Below, one piece after another: positions 40,389 through 50,755 of a DNA stretch of 64,000 nt. The stretch lies in contig JARDYH010000002.1 in the NCBI GenBank assembly GCA_029215795.1, positions 11,153,001 through 11,217,000 of the forward strand. The letters run 5' to 3'. The notes under the pieces are model-generated. The model did not search any database. It was not told where the DNA came from and saw only the letters and a list, made by a program, of their open reading frames with translations. The translations under genes and the position numbers were made by a program. The stretch comes from Anniella stebbinsi (lineage: Eukaryota; Chordata; Lepidosauria; Squamata; Anniellidae). Position 1 is the stretch's first letter. The number at the start of each line of letters is the position of its first letter.

Positions 40389-41147
40389 GTATAGGTTGGA
40401 TGCAGGTTTATGCCGGATCGACTACGCTGGTGGAAGTGGACTTCCCCACCCTCTCCTTCTCACAGCAGCCCCCTCCAGTCCCCTGAAAATGGTACACAGA
40501 GAGACAGGAGACCCTGTTGAATGGAATGAGCTGTACTGTGGCCGGGGGCTGGGGAGTGTCATGGTCCATGTGTCATCCATCATGCCACCATTAGAGTCAT
40601 CTTCAGAGGAGGAGACAGAGCCTTCAGAACTGGTTGGCCCCTCAAAAGTCCCTGGTATGATTCAAGAAGGTCTGGGGACCCTTGGAGTGATCCTTTGGAG
40701 AGCAGAGAGCTCAGCTTCTGAGATGAAGGGGAATGCAGGGTCACCACTTACCTCCCAAAATGCTGGCTCCTTAAGCTCCACCACAGGTCAGTGTCCACGT
40801 GAAGGAGTTCTTGTTTACTGAAGAGGTCTACTCATGAAGAGAACATGTGACCAGCCTCTAACATGATGCAGCTGATCATTGGGTGGGTTTAGTAGCTCTA
40901 GCTACATCAGCGCCTGCTTGTAACTTGAGAGTTGCCAGAAACAAATGCCTGAACTTCAGCTCTAGTCTCTCTATGACGTTTTCTCTCTGTGTAAGCGAGG
41001 TGTTGGTATCTCCATGCTACTGGCCTCCGGAGTTCTATTTTGCTTTAACTTTGGACTGTGATTTTACTTGATTGATCTCCTTGCTTTTGACCCCAGCTAT
41101 GCCTCAGATCTTTCTCTGGGGGAAAAAAAACCTCCTATGTGTCTGGT
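40389..41147. other. Unassigned sequence, possibly LTR-like
   Basis: An ORF (40300-40821, 173 codons) starts in the Harbinger-like MITE and runs out through this segment. It has an acidic stretch, PPLESSSEEETEPSELVG, but no known domain. The following 300 bp (CCTTGCTTTTGACCCCAGC near 41080) has the pyrimidine-rich texture of reptile LTR 3' parts. No LTR pair, primer site or gag/pol is present. Confidence 0.25.
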
Positions 41148-41345
41148 ACATAAGAAGAGCTATGCTGAATTAGACCGAGGGTCCATCTAATCCAGCACTC
41201 TGTTCAAATAGTGGCTGACCAGCTGTCGACCAGGGACCCACAAGCAGGACGTGGTGCAACAGCACCCTCCCACCCATGTTCCCCAACAAATGGTGTACAT
41301 AGGCTTATTGCTTCTGACACTGGAGGCAACACACAGCTTTCAAAG
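41148..41345 (-). mobile_element. CR1-type LINE (subfamily b) tail, antisense
   Basis: ACATAAGAAGAGCTATGCTGAATTAGACCGAGGGTCC, CAGCTGTCGACCAGGGACCCACAAGC and CCATGTTCCCCAACAAATGG. Confidence 0.85.
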
Positions 41346-41415
41346 CATAAGGCGGATTCTTATTTCCACTTTCAGTGGGTGCAAAGCACTTCACATTCAA
41401 CCCTGTTCAGTGGGA

Positions 41416-41417
41416 AA

Positions 41418-41455
<38 letters not shown>

Positions 41456-41535
41456 CTATATTGCAGATGGAGGACTGAGGCTGATAAAGTAGCTTGATTA
41501 AAGTGCCAGCCACTATGCTATGCCACATTCACCTT
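41416..41535 (+). mobile_element. (GAT)n followed by a MIR-like SINE remnant
   Basis: (GAT)n at 41418-41454, then ATTGCAGATGGAGGACTGAGGCTGATAAAGTAGCTTGATTAAAGTGCCAGCC, which follows the order of the MIR core (CAGATGAGGAAACTGAGGC...TGACTTGCCCAAGGT). Diverged, so tentative. Confidence 0.35.
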
Positions 41536-41934
41536 AGAGAACAGCACAGCTTCAGGATACTATAGGCAGAGCCAGACGTAGGTATAACATAACCCCAAAC
41601 CAAGAACTTGTGTCAGAAAAATTCCATGAACTTAGGAGGTTATGGTGACAGATTCCAGGCATGATAACATGGGTTGTGGGTTGTTGTTTTAAATGACGCA
41701 AGGAACACATTTTCCATAGGGTTAAAGGTCAAGGTGACAGATTCAGGTATAATACAACCATTGCAGAAGCTTCCACTTCAATCGTCTAGGTGAGTGACGA
41801 CCTAGTTTTTCTGCTGAGTTTCTGCTGTGGGGATAGAAAGGAAGGGCTCTATGATTTGCAATGTTGTAAAGGGAGAAGCAACATACTCAACTATGGACCA
41901 AATATGGGGAACAAAGGAGAGAGAGGAGTTGAAG

Positions 41935-42098
41935 ATCAAGCCGACACAATTTCTTGATACCCTAAATGACTGGGCTCTAGAACAGTTGGGCACAGAAGCG
42001 AGCAGAGAGGAGGTGGTCTTGACCTGAATCCTAAGTGCTGCTCAAGACCAGGTGCAAGATCGGAGTATTGTTGAACTGGTTGGAAACAGTGACGTGTC
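41935..42098 (+). mobile_element. CR1-type ORF2 fragment (endonuclease C-terminal region)
   Basis: Translates in part as FLDTLNDWALEQLGTEASRE, EVVLT, a stop, then ILSAAQDQVQD and VELVGNSD. The same segment, in the same order, occurs at 44485-44600, where it continues further into ORF2. After 42098 the homology ends abruptly. Confidence 0.6.
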
Positions 42099-42200
42099 TG
42101 TCCAACAGGATGGGTGTCATGTGTATAAGAAAGCGACTACTTGCCTGTTCAACAGGATGGAACAGTTTACATCCCTGTTCAATAGGATGGGTGTCAATGA
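42099..42200. repeat. Three diverged ~25-bp units
   Basis: TGTCCAACAGGATGGGTGTCA, CTGTTCAACAGGATGGAACAG and CTGTTCAATAGGATGGGTGTC are spaced about 30-45 bp apart. Confidence 0.5.
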
Positions 42201-43211
42201 AAAAGGACCGTGCGCAGGCAGAGGAAGGCTTGGGGGGAGCGTGGGGAAAATGAGAAGACCAGTCTTGGGCATATTGGGCTTGAGATGATGACAAGGCAAC
42301 CAAGGCAGCTGGTGTTGGGGGACTGGGGTAAGGAGGACAATTCAAGGGTAGAGAGATAGAGCTGGGTATCATCTGGGTACAGATGATACTTCTGAGATGA
42401 AAAGATCTTGGAACCCCTAAAAGGATGCACAGTGCACTTCCCAAACTACAATTCCCAGGATTCTTTGCTGTGCAGGGGGGACTAAGTTTGTGGTGCAGCT
42501 GTGTCCTTCTAGTGGGGCTAGGGCATGCCCTACAACCACCACTCTTGATTGCGCTGCTGGCTGCTGCTATCAGTGGCTATTGCGCAAACAGAATGAGGAG
42601 CTGGTAGATCGTCCTAGGGCAAACTACACAAGGGGGCTGAAGAGGAAAAAAAAAGGCATTCCCAATATGGATTGAAGAACTGATGCAAAATGGAGGGACC
42701 CCCTTCGCGTGTTCCTGACTTAAAGCTCTCCAAAGTTCAGTTTCCAGTGGCAAAAAACCACTACCGTGGCCATCTCTGCGGATCATGCTTTATCATTCCC
42801 CACAATTGCTCTCAAGGCAGTTTACAATAAACCCCCCAAATCCCTGGAATTTCTCACTGGAACCTCGGATCCCATGGGAATTTACCTTGCACTGGCTTTT
42901 GACACACATATATATGCGTACACATGTGCACACACACAGAGATTGAACCACACCACACCTCTGAGTCCATGAGGCCCTGCCACACCCATCCTCACCCTTC
43001 CTGATCTTGTTTGTAGAAAGGAGAAATATACATCCTCCTGATGCAGGGACAGGTGGACATCTCCCCAATGTGGGATGGGGCACTTCCTTTTTTGGGGGAT
43101 GAGACCCATACATTTGTGGAGATAAAGTAAGGATCACTTGTTCAACCCCTCTCACCTTTTTCCTGTCTCTGCAAGATGTAACTGTATGAGATTACCCTTG
43201 GGCTAAAATAT
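42201..43211. other. Mostly unassigned; ACTACAATTCCCAG motif at 42445
   Basis: ACTACAATTCCCAGGATTC at 42445-42463 matches the ZNF143/Staf site in its first 14 positions and sits in sequence resembling an old DNA transposon. Overlapping ORFs of up to 137 codons show no domain. CA-rich run near 42905-42938. Confidence 0.35.
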
Positions 43212-43272
43212 TAAGAACATAAGAAAAGCCCTGCTGGATCACACCAAGGGTCCATCCAGTCCAGCAATCTGC
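43212..43272 (-). mobile_element. CR1-type LINE (subfamily b) tail, antisense
   Basis: TAAGAACATAAGAAAAGCCCTGCTGGATCACACC, then GGGTCCATCCAGTCCAGC; truncated after about 60 bp. Confidence 0.8.
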
Positions 43273-43319
43273 TTTTAAGTTGTTGTTGTTTGCAAACTCC
43301 ACACTTAAATAAACAAAAA

Positions 43320-43720
43320 TCATGACCTTAAGTAAGTGACATTTTTAAGCCTCCAGATCCAATCTCTCTCTCTGTCTCTTAGTGGATTATTATTTCCGAA
43401 AGCTGGCAAAAGGGGCTATTATAAAAATGTGGCTTGATAAGATGATTAAACGTTATTTACAGAAAAAAGGAGAGAGAGGCTGTGTAAATCACCAAGGGGC
43501 CCCTTTCATTTTATAATCTAAAAAGAAAAAAAAAGTACGTTATTTGACAAAGACGTTTGCCTCATTTCAATAATTAGAGACCAAAGCAAGTTGGACAGTC
43601 TGTCAGTTTCAATATGGTAGAGCAGACTGGTAGATCATGTAAATAAAATCTGTTTTATTAGATGGAAAATTAAATTGCGATTAGGTTTTTGCTGGGGTTA
43701 TCTTTCAATACATGTTTTGA
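43320..43720. promoter_or_regulatory. Candidate conserved non-coding element
   Basis: Repeat-free block containing AGTGGATTATTATTTCC, GGCTTGATAAGATGATTAAACG, GTGTAAATCACC, CAATAATTAGAGACC and TCATGTAAATAAAATC. No ORF. Forkhead-like GTAAATA and homeodomain-like TAATTA cores occur. Confidence 0.38.
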
Positions 43721-43839
43721 AAATCCATGGCACAGGATGACTTACTCCCAGAAAGGGCCACATTTTCCAAGACATTCATCAAAGGGAATGCACCGTTATT
43801 CCTTCGATTTCCTATGTCCAGGCAGTGTGTGCTGTTGCT

Positions 43840-43990
43840 TCTGTAGCCAAAACAGCAGCACCCTCACACAAGAGAGAGGTCTCTTGGGGGAACACAAGTT
43901 TGCGGAACTGGAAAAAAATGTGTGTGTTTGTGTGTGTGGTACCCCAAATAGCCCAGTGAGAACTTAGCGTGCTCAGTGGTCACAGAATGC
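43840..43990. repeat. Dispersed repeat shared with 50.86-51.03 kb
   Basis: CCAAAACAGCAGCACC, CACACAAGAGAGAGGT and AAGTTTGCGGAACT recur in order at 50867-50945. A GT-rich run separates the next shared block. Class unknown. Confidence 0.45.
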
Positions 43991-44059
43991 TGCCCGTTGG
44001 CATAAAGAGGATAGAAAACTGGCCAGGAATAGAATCGAGTGAATAAAATCCTGAACAGC

Positions 44060-44350
44060 CGCACACAAAATTGGTCTCTTTTCAATGCCAGGTCAAGATT
44101 TTTCCTACTCTCAGGCAATTGACAGCATATGATGAATTTAATTGATCCTGGGTTAGGTTTGGCTGATTGCTCAAGTTGTTTTTCAATATATGCTATCTCT
44201 GTGTATATTGCCTGTGTGTTTTTAAATTTTGCATATTGTATTTTTAATGTTTTAAATCTTTGTAAACTGTCCAGAGAGCTTTGGCATGGTATAGTAATGT
44301 AATAAACAATAAAGACTAAAACTGCAACATTTTGTTGCAAGTCTCACTTC
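44060..44350 (+). mobile_element. L2-type LINE 3' tail
   Basis: AATGCCAGGTCAAGATTTTTCC, then TTTTAAATCTTTGTAAACTGTCCAGAGAGCTTTGGC and AATGTAATAAACAATAAAG. The following ACTGCAACATTTTGTTGCAAGTCTCAC is shared with 47.24 kb and contains the palindrome TGCAACATTTTGTTGCA. Confidence 0.7.
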
Positions 44351-44484
44351 TCGGTATAATATAAATTAGGCATGCTAAGTACTTCTCTGAGAAACGTTGC
44401 TGGTCTGAGAAAAAAAATTTTTTTTCTCCTTTTAAAATTCTTTCGATTCATGTTTGAGTCATGACAAAAAGGTACATTTTCTTA

Positions 44485-44985
44485 ATACCTGAAATGTCTC
44501 TGCCCTAGAACAGCTGGAGCAGAGGCGAGGTGACCTTGACCTGAATTCTAAGTGCTGCCCAGGACGTAGTGTAAGATATGAGTATTGTTGTACTGGTTGG
44601 AAGCTGTGACCACAGTGCTATCAAATTTTATTTATTTGTAAGCAGAAAATTGCCAAAGAAGTCCAACGCAGTCACATTTGACTACAAAAGAGGAAACTTC
44701 ACTACAATGAGGGTGAACAGGAAGTTGAAAGGGAAAGTCAAGAAGGTCAAACCTCTCCAGAGTGTTCAGGGGCTACTCAAAATTGCAATAATAGAAGCTC
44801 AGCTAGACAGTATGCTACAGGTCAGGAAAGATAGCACCAAGTCCAAGAGGTCACTAGCATGGTTAACAAGCATTGTCAGGGAAGCTATTAGGGAGCAGAA
44901 GGCCTCCTTCAGAAAATGGAAGTCTTACCCAAATGAGGAGAACCAAAAGGATCACAAACATACATCAAGGAAATTAGGACTGTGC
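44485..44985 (+). mobile_element. CR1-type LINE ORF2 fragment between endonuclease and reverse transcriptase
   Basis: The open frame from 44578 reads MSIVVLVGSCDHSAIKFYLF, FDYKRGNFTTMRVNRKLKG, LLKIAIIEAQL and KDSTKSKRSLAWLTSIVREA, then REQKASFRKWKSYP. This matches the CR1 ORF2 pattern DHxAIxF, FxRANFxxxR, AWLxREI, KxxYRxWK. It lacks the endonuclease core and all of the RT. Part of it recurs at 41.94 kb. Confidence 0.75.
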
Positions 44986-45455
44986 ATGGACCCTCCAATT
45001 AGCTTTGGAGGCTGATTCAGAGCTTCCTAATTGGCCCCGATTTGACTTGGACTGCTTCAGGCCTGGGCCCACATGCTTCAGATCCAGATCCAAAGCGAGA
45101 TCTGGACTCCCAAAGCAGGTCAGCCATTGTGGGTTCCCAATAATGAGGCCAAGCAGGAGTTCATTGGACTCCCCCTGCCCGCTTGCCCTTCTAAACCTGG
45201 ATCCAGAAATGTCCCTTTATGGCCACCGTAGTTTGCGACCTTAGATCTACAAAATGACAGAGCCACCATCTTCGTTTTAAATGGTGGTTCTCATCTAGGA
45301 CAGGTGGCTACTGGATGGGTCAGATAAGTCCCGCAGGTGGACAGATGCAGTGGCTCACCATCATCCCAAGTTTGGTCGAGGCAGCCCAAATCGCTTCAGA
45401 CCGCCTCAGCCTGATTTGGTCCTGATTAGGATCCAGCCTGAAGCAGGGTATTGCA
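44975..45455. mobile_element. MITE-H-related hAT-like element, copy 2
   Basis: Starts TAGGACTGTGCATGGACCC and shares CTTTGGAGGCTGATTCAGAGC, GCCCCGATTTG and CAGTGGCTCACCAT with 27162-27575. The right end is degenerate near GAAGCAGGGTATTGCACTCATG. It overlaps the end of the CR1 fragment. Confidence 0.55.
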
Positions 45456-45567
45456 CTCATGTCCTGCTTGAGGGTTCCTGGTCAACAGCTGGTTGGCCAC
45501 TATGTGAACAAAATGCTAGACTAGATGAACCCTTGATCTGATCCAGCATGGCTGTTCTTCTGTTCTC
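45456..45567 (+). mobile_element. CR1-type LINE (subfamily b) tail
   Basis: CCTGGTCAACAGCTGGTTGGCC, AATGCTAGACTAGATGAACCC and GATCCAGCATGGCTGTTCTTCTGTTC. Confidence 0.85.
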
Positions 45568-45719
45568 CCTCCTCCCCCTCAATGTGCCTCTGAGATTTCA
45601 GCAGTCATTGCTCACATGTTAACAATCCAGCCTTAAGGACTAGCAACTTCTCTATTTTATTTTAAGCAAACACAACCCCCGAAGTTGACATCTTCAGGGT
45701 GTTGAACCCCGAACCCAGT

Positions 45720-46140
45720 GCCTGTTTCTGTGCTTATGTGAAGCTATTGCAAAACACACTCAGCCCTGTCTGTAATTTCCTCTCACCATGTATATTTGTA
45801 AAACAGTTTTCCTCCTCCCTCACCCCCGCTTCCTTCCTATGACATCCTTCAAGTTACAGTTGGTACCATTAAAAACTCGGAGCTTGACTGCCAGAGGCAC
45901 TCATAATAACTATAGTTTGTTGCTGCCTTCTCATTATAATCAGAGCTACCCTGGTACTGCTATCTCTGCGGAGTGACAAATGCGGTTTTAATGACACCTT
46001 CTCTCCTTGTAAACTATAATTAAGAAAGGACGGAAGGTACCTGGCAGTGAAATTACCTGCTTTGTGTGGATTTATGGGGCAAAGAATATGTGTAAATTAG
46101 GGATAATTTTGTCAGGAGCCAGTTATCAGAATAAACAGGA
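45720..46140. promoter_or_regulatory. Candidate conserved non-coding element
   Basis: Repeat-free block with CTCATAATAACTATAGTTTG, TCTCATTATAATCAGAGC, GCGGTTTTAATGACACC, AACTATAATTAAGAAAGG and TGTAAATTAGGGATAATTTTG. No ORF beyond chance. TAATTA and GGGATAA-type cores are frequent. Confidence 0.38.
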
Positions 46141-46172
46141 TGTGACTGTGATCTTCTCCCCCCCCTCTCTCT

Positions 46173-46625
46173 GGGTTCATCTACACCTAAGAGTTGAGCG
46201 AGAGGGAGGGGGAGGATTGCAGACTTACCTGCTTCTGCAATCCTCCCCCAGCATCTATACAGCCGCGTGACGTCCCAGATGGGAAGAGAGACGTTGCGGG
46301 AGCAATTATTTTCTTTGAAGAGGAGCCGTGTGCAGCGAAAAAGTAAGGGAACCCCCCACCCCACCAAACTCCACACCCAACCCCCCCATCCCAGGGATAG
46401 CGAAATTGCTGCCTCCCCCATGGTCACTGAGCAACCCCGCGTAGCTCTGTGCCCGTTTGAGGACCGGGGAGGCCGTGCCACACCAGTCTCAGTCCCCGGT
46501 TTCAGTTATCCCGGGAAAAGTCTCTGGTCGTCTTCGGTTGACCCCGGGATCCCCCGTGTGTCATTTGGATGCACAGTGATGACTGAGAGGTGACCCCGGG
46601 ATATATGCCTGGTGTAGACATGGCC
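46173..46625. mobile_element. PIF/Harbinger-like MITE, 453 bp
   Basis: Ends GGGTTCATCTACACC and GGTGTAGACATGGCC. Collinear with 22438-22895. Flanks TCT / TCC agree at 2 of 3. The interior has CTTACCTGC and AAAGTAAGGG, splice-donor-like words on opposite strands. Confidence 0.7.
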
Positions 46626-46699
46626 TCCCTCTCACTCCCTACGAGATAGTGGGGTGGATCTAATCTAACTCCTGCCAAGGAAGTCACTCGATAGCCTGA

Positions 46700-46765
46700 G
46701 GCAATCTCTCCGATCTGTCAGCCTCAGTTCCCCCATCTGAAAGATGGGGACAACAATTTTGGAGA
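46700..46765 (+). mobile_element. MIR-like SINE fragment
   Basis: CTGAGGCAATCTCTCCGATCTGTCAGCCTCAGTTCCCCCATCTGAAAGATGGGGACAAC, the conserved core of MIR-class SINEs. Confidence 0.6.
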
Positions 46766-46779
46766 CAGGGAGGAAACGG

Positions 46780-46928
46780 CAAGAGGGAAACGTGAGCAGT
46801 AGGGTGCTGTTGCACTTATTGCCTGCTTGCTGGTTCCTGGTTGACAAATTGTTGGTCACTGTGTGAACAGAACGCTGGACTTCCTGGACCTGTGGTGTGA
46901 TCCAGCAGGGCCCTTCTTATGTTCTGAA
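46780..46928 (+). mobile_element. CR1-type LINE (subfamily b) tail
   Basis: AGTAGGGTGCTGTTGCACTTATTGCC, GAACAGAACGCTGGACTTCCTGGACC and TGATCCAGCAGGGCCCTTCTTATGTTC. Confidence 0.85.
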
Positions 46929-46939
46929 GGCACTTCTGT

Positions 46940-46993
46940 GTCCCAAAAGTGTGAATATTCTCAGACCCCAGAAGTGCAAATATTCTCAGACAC
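46940..46993. repeat. Two-unit tandem repeat, about 25 bp
   Basis: CCCAAAAGTGTGAATATTCTCAGAC is followed directly by CCCAGAAGTGCAAATATTCTCAGAC (shown here as units of one repeat; three mismatches). Confidence 0.7.
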
Positions 46994-47074
46994 CTGAAAA
47001 AAACGTTTGTTCTGCTCAATACGTTTGAGAAAGGACTTTCCTTCCTCAGGGGGGAGCTTATCTTTCTCCAACTG

Positions 47075-47240
47075 TGTTGCAAAGACTCTTTCCAATACTT
47101 CTTCTGTCTTAAAATTCATTGTAAAGAGTCTTTGCATAATGTATTTTTTAATGTCTATAACCTTTGTAAACTGCCCAGAGAGCTTTGGCTAAAGGGAGGT
47201 TTTTTTTAGAAATGTAATAAATAACAAAGACTAATACTGC
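47075..47240 (+). mobile_element. L2-type LINE 3' tail
   Basis: ATAACCTTTGTAAACTGCCCAGAGAGCTTTGGC and AATGTAATAAATAACAAAG, then ACTGCAACATTTTGTTGCAGGTCTCAC. A near copy of the end at 44.24-44.35 kb, including the palindromic ending. Confidence 0.7.
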
Positions 47241-47369
47241 AACATTTTGTTGCAGGTCTCACTCATTTGGATATAAGATGGGAAAAGATAAGCGGTCCCT
47301 GAGGAAGGAAATGCATCCTACATAATAAAAGCTTTTCCAGGCACTGACAATATTTACTCTTCTATTTTA

Positions 47370-47470
47370 GGATAATAATACTGGCCCACCTTACAGGATT
47401 GTTGTAAGGATTGCAACAAGGCAATGTATGTGAGGTGCTTTGGACACTCAAACTGCTATACTTTGTAGAT
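47370..47470 (+). mobile_element. MIR SINE 3' part
   Basis: GGATAATAATACTGGCCCACCTTACAGGATTGTTGTAAGGATTGCAAC...GTGAGGTGCTTTGGACA follows the MIR order GGATAATAATA...CACAGGGTTGTTGTGAGGAT...AAAGCGCTTAGAACA. An old amniote SINE. Confidence 0.7.
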
Positions 47471-47793
47471 ATTATGTGCTGTAATGACATTTTAAAATTA
47501 GTGCAGAACAACAGCAAAAAAAAACTTTGAAGCTGAATGTGTAATCTGCAATCAAAGGGAGAGTTTTGATGTCAATATATTCCAAAGAACTCCCTGCACC
47601 AAGCGCTCATACCCTTTCATGATGTCCCAGATCTTTCACTGGTGGCAACTGCCTCAAAGAAGAACTGGGGGCTTCTGTTTGCCAGCCACTCAGTAAATCT
47701 AGGCTCTTTGCAGGATCAGACCAGGATCCCAATCCACCATTCTTAATATGTGACTGTCTTATGAAAAGCAGTGGGACTTTAGTCCACCACGGC

Positions 47794-48114
47794 GAGGGTG
47801 ACCATATGGAAAGGGGGACAGAGATCCTGTATCTTTAACTGTTGCATAGAAAAGGGAATTTCAGCAGGTATCATTGGTATGCATGCAGCACCTGGTGAAA
47901 TTCTCTCTTCATCACAACAGTTAAAGCTGCAGGATTCCTGCCCTCTTTTGTATCTGATCAAGAGGGCAGGGCTCCTGCAGCTTTAACTGTTGTGATGAAG
48001 AGGGAATTTCACCAGTTGCTGCGTGCATACAAATGACACCTGCTGAAATTCCTTTTTTCTGTACAACTGTTAAAGATACAGGAGCCCTGTCCCCCTTTCC
48101 ATATGGTTACCCTA
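47794..48114. mobile_element. MITE-A (hAT-like)
   Basis: Left end decayed to GAGGGTGACCATATGG, right end CCATATGGTTACCCTA. Flanks ACCACGGC and ACCATGGC match at 7 of 8. The centre reads GTATCTGATCAAGAGGGCAGGG, the second centre type. Confidence 0.88.
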
Positions 48115-48286
48115 ACCATGGCAATTAACCAGATTGGGTTATCTGGCAGTCTGCTAGTGGTGTAGAGACGTTCTGGTGACTGTAGCAGGACAGGTGGGCT
48201 GCAGCGAATCCAGAGGGCAGACAAAAAGTCTGGAATCAACGTTGTAAGGATTAAAGGTCCCAAGCTTCTTGTCCATACCTTATAAG

Positions 48287-48402
48287 CAGAGGTGGGCAAC
48301 TTGTGGCCATCCAGATGTTTTGTCCAACAACTCCCATGATCCCTCACTGTTGGCTATGCCTGCTAGAGCTGATGGGAGTTGTAGGCTAAAAACGTCTTGG
48401 CC
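48287..48402. repeat. MITE-D foldback repeat
   Basis: CAGAGGTGGGCAACTTGTGGCC, ATCCAGATGTTTTGTCCAACAACTCCCATGAT and GAGCTGATGGGAGTTGTAGGC; arms inverted around CTATGCCTGCT. Confidence 0.7.
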
Positions 48403-48409
48403 TCATTTC

Positions 48410-48462
48410 ACCTTATCTCCCAAGTCCTAGTCCAACACTCTAGCCACTACACCACACTGGCT
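48410..48462 (-). mobile_element. Sauria SINE tRNA-head remnant, antisense
   Basis: CTCCCAAGTCCTAGTCCAACACTCTAGCCACTACACCACACTGGC is the reverse complement of the SINE's tRNA-like head. The body is missing. Confidence 0.75.
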
Positions 48463-49134
48463 CTCAGTGGCATTCCTTAGTTGTTTTGATTGGCATCAAC
48501 TATGAAATCTACTAAGTGATCAACTGTCAGATACTGTTAAATACTTAAAACCATTACATGTCAACTATTAAATGCCAGCATATACTAATACCATTGTGTG
48601 TTAATGAACAAATCCAATGCATGCCAGCCACTGAACCTTATCAAATGTGGAATATCAGCAGTCCTCTGCCTCATTTTCTCATTCCACTGGGACACATGGA
48701 AGTTCTATTGCTGGCTCCCGTGTCAGCAACCCACCTATGTTCAATGGGCTACATAATGGCTCAGTGGGAGACCATAAATATTAAATATCAGTGGTCAAAT
48801 GCTTTTTTATTCATCATCTTTTTTTTATGACAGCTACAAACTCAAAATAAAAAAGCATTTACCCATCGAATAATAAGAAATGCCATTAATATAATATAGC
48901 AGAACAATTTTATTATATATTATTATTAAAATTTTGTTTCTGAGTATCAATAAATGAACTTCAATTATGATCCCCACCCCCGATTTCTATCTCCTTTCCC
49001 TTAATTTAACTATTTTACTCATATGGGTCAATTTGGCAATCTAACAAACGTTAGTGGTCATTTTGTTTACTGAGGGGCTTATAGGGTTATGGCTAATTCT
49101 TTGGAGCAGTAATTTTGGGTGCTATTAGTATAAC
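48463..49134. other. AT-rich unassigned sequence
   Basis: No recognised repeat or gene. 48840-48990 is very AT-rich (ATTATATATTATTATTAAAATTTTG). Confidence 0.35.
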
Positions 49135-50160
49135 GACAGCAGCAACCAACAAAAGTTTATTGCTTATTAGCCAATCAGGCCATACGCATACAGAAACATA
49201 ATAAAATACTCCGCTCAGCCAGAGGAAATACCAAACTAAAAAGTGCTAATAAAGCGGCTAACAAGAGCAAGTTAAAATATTTTGTGACATTAGTAAATCT
49301 GGCAGTATTTAGCAAGTTTGTAATTTAAATTTGATGTATGCATTATCGAAATGAACCATATCAAACCCATTTTGGGATGAAGCGTAAATGATAATTTGCC
49401 CTTTTATACCAATGTCTTCCACACTGACCCTGTTCAGACAACATGCTAAGCCAGGGGTTAAGCATTTTGAGCTAAACATTATGCGCTAGCGTGTCGTGTG
49501 AACCATGACTTAGCATGTCGTGTGAACCATTCCGAACCATGGTGGCTACATAAACACAGTTTAAACATGTTCACTAACTATTTACTGCAAAAGGGTTAGC
49601 GGCCTGATTATGGCCTAGTGTGTTGTCTGAACAGGCCCAGCATCATCAATCAACTATTGTGAAAGCAGCGACTATTGAAACCAAACTTTATAGGATAACA
49701 AACGCAGATATCAAATTCCTAGCAAAGATTCAGGGAATAAATGAATATGCCCAAGAATTGGCAAAGCACAATTTCGAGAATAAAATTCATTTCTGTTCCA
49801 GCACTGCTAATATTCTGAAAGCACAACATTCAGTAAAGATATTGATTCTGGTCTTCAAAGTGAGTCCTTCTGTCTTAGGAACAAATATACTGTTGGTTCA
49901 AGTAGCTGGTTGTGCAGCATCAATTTCAGTTCCATTCCGAGACATTTTGAATGGAACTGGTCAACAAACTTCAACGTAAGGATCTGGAAAGCGCCCGCAG
50001 GCCCAAAATAGCCTCGCGCTTTGCTGAATCATCTTTCTTTTTCCGCGGTATTTTAGTATATTACCATTATTATTCCGACATGCACATTTCCGAGCGTATG
50101 GTCATCCTTTCAAATGAGTTTTCGACAGCGCTCTTGAAGCTCTGCAGCAATTAAGAGGCC
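49135..50160. other. Unrecognised unit split by a palindromic insertion
   Basis: 49135-49425 (AAAGTTTATTGCTTATTAGCCAATCAGGCC and on) and 49633-50160 look like one old element or unit, with an insertion between them. ORFs of 119 and 67 codons have no domain. I cannot name the family. Confidence 0.3.
49427..49635. mobile_element. Non-autonomous DNA element with CTGTTCAGACAAC ends
   Basis: Starts CCCTGTTCAGACAACATGCTAAGCC and ends CTAGTGTGTTGTCTGAACAGGCCC. The inside has AACCATGACTTAGCATGTCGTGTGAACCAT inverted/direct words. TSD unclear, so the superfamily is not assigned. Confidence 0.65.
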
Positions 50161-50476
50161 ACAGTCCCAAAGTAGCGTCAGAGAGATGGAGGAGATATTA
50201 ACGGCTTTATTTAGCTTGAGTGTCTGTAAGAGGAGTTCGGACTTCCTCAATGGTGGGCAGTCAATAAGAGGATGCAGGAGGGCTTTGATTCTTGAACGTA
50301 TCGCTGGGTGGTTCTCAACGGCATGGAGGGATTTGCAGTCATTGAGAAGGACTGTAGCCTGCAGTCCGTTAGTAATGAGGATGAGAGCGAAGGTGAGTGG
50401 GAAAGAGCAGTGGGACGTTTTCTCAGGTGGAGAACGGGCTTTCTTGTTTGAAAGGGCCCATCCATGGTGACCCCTA
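50161..50476. other. Unassigned sequence
   Basis: A 94-codon ORF and its antisense partner span it with no recognisable domain; may be part of the older unit on its left. Confidence 0.3.
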
Positions 50477-50755
50477 CATGGTGGAGGCTGGTGACTCCTA
50501 TGTCAGCTGGGGTGTGAATCTGTTCTGGGTTTCAGTCAGAACTGTAAAGGAGCGATCCAAAGTACTGAACAAATGGTCTGTTCCTGTCTTAGATTGGTGT
50601 GGATGGAAGCCACTTCAGGCCAATGGTGGCTCTGATGTCAATGAGGCTATGATTCCACCCTAAGTCCAGTCAAAACTCTAAAGGAACTATCCAAGGTGCT
50701 GAACTCACTTTTAGGATAAGTGACAGCACCTTGGAGAGCTCCTTGGATAGCTCGA
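50477..50755. mobile_element. MITE-B (hAT-like), rearranged
   Basis: CATGGTGGAGGCTGGTGACTCC, GGGTTTCAGTCAGAACTGTAAAGG, then a second left-arm-like GGTGGCTCTGATGTCAATGAGG and the core CAGCACCTTGGAGAGCTCCTTGG. It seems to hold parts of two copies. Confidence 0.6.

Noticed and set aside
40300..40821. 173-codon ORF as a host gene
   Set aside because: It starts inside a Harbinger-like MITE, crosses a MITE-C remnant, and has no known domain or splice context.
41211..41492. ORF ending in poly-Asp
   Set aside because: Created by an antisense CR1-type tail followed by a (GAT)n microsatellite.
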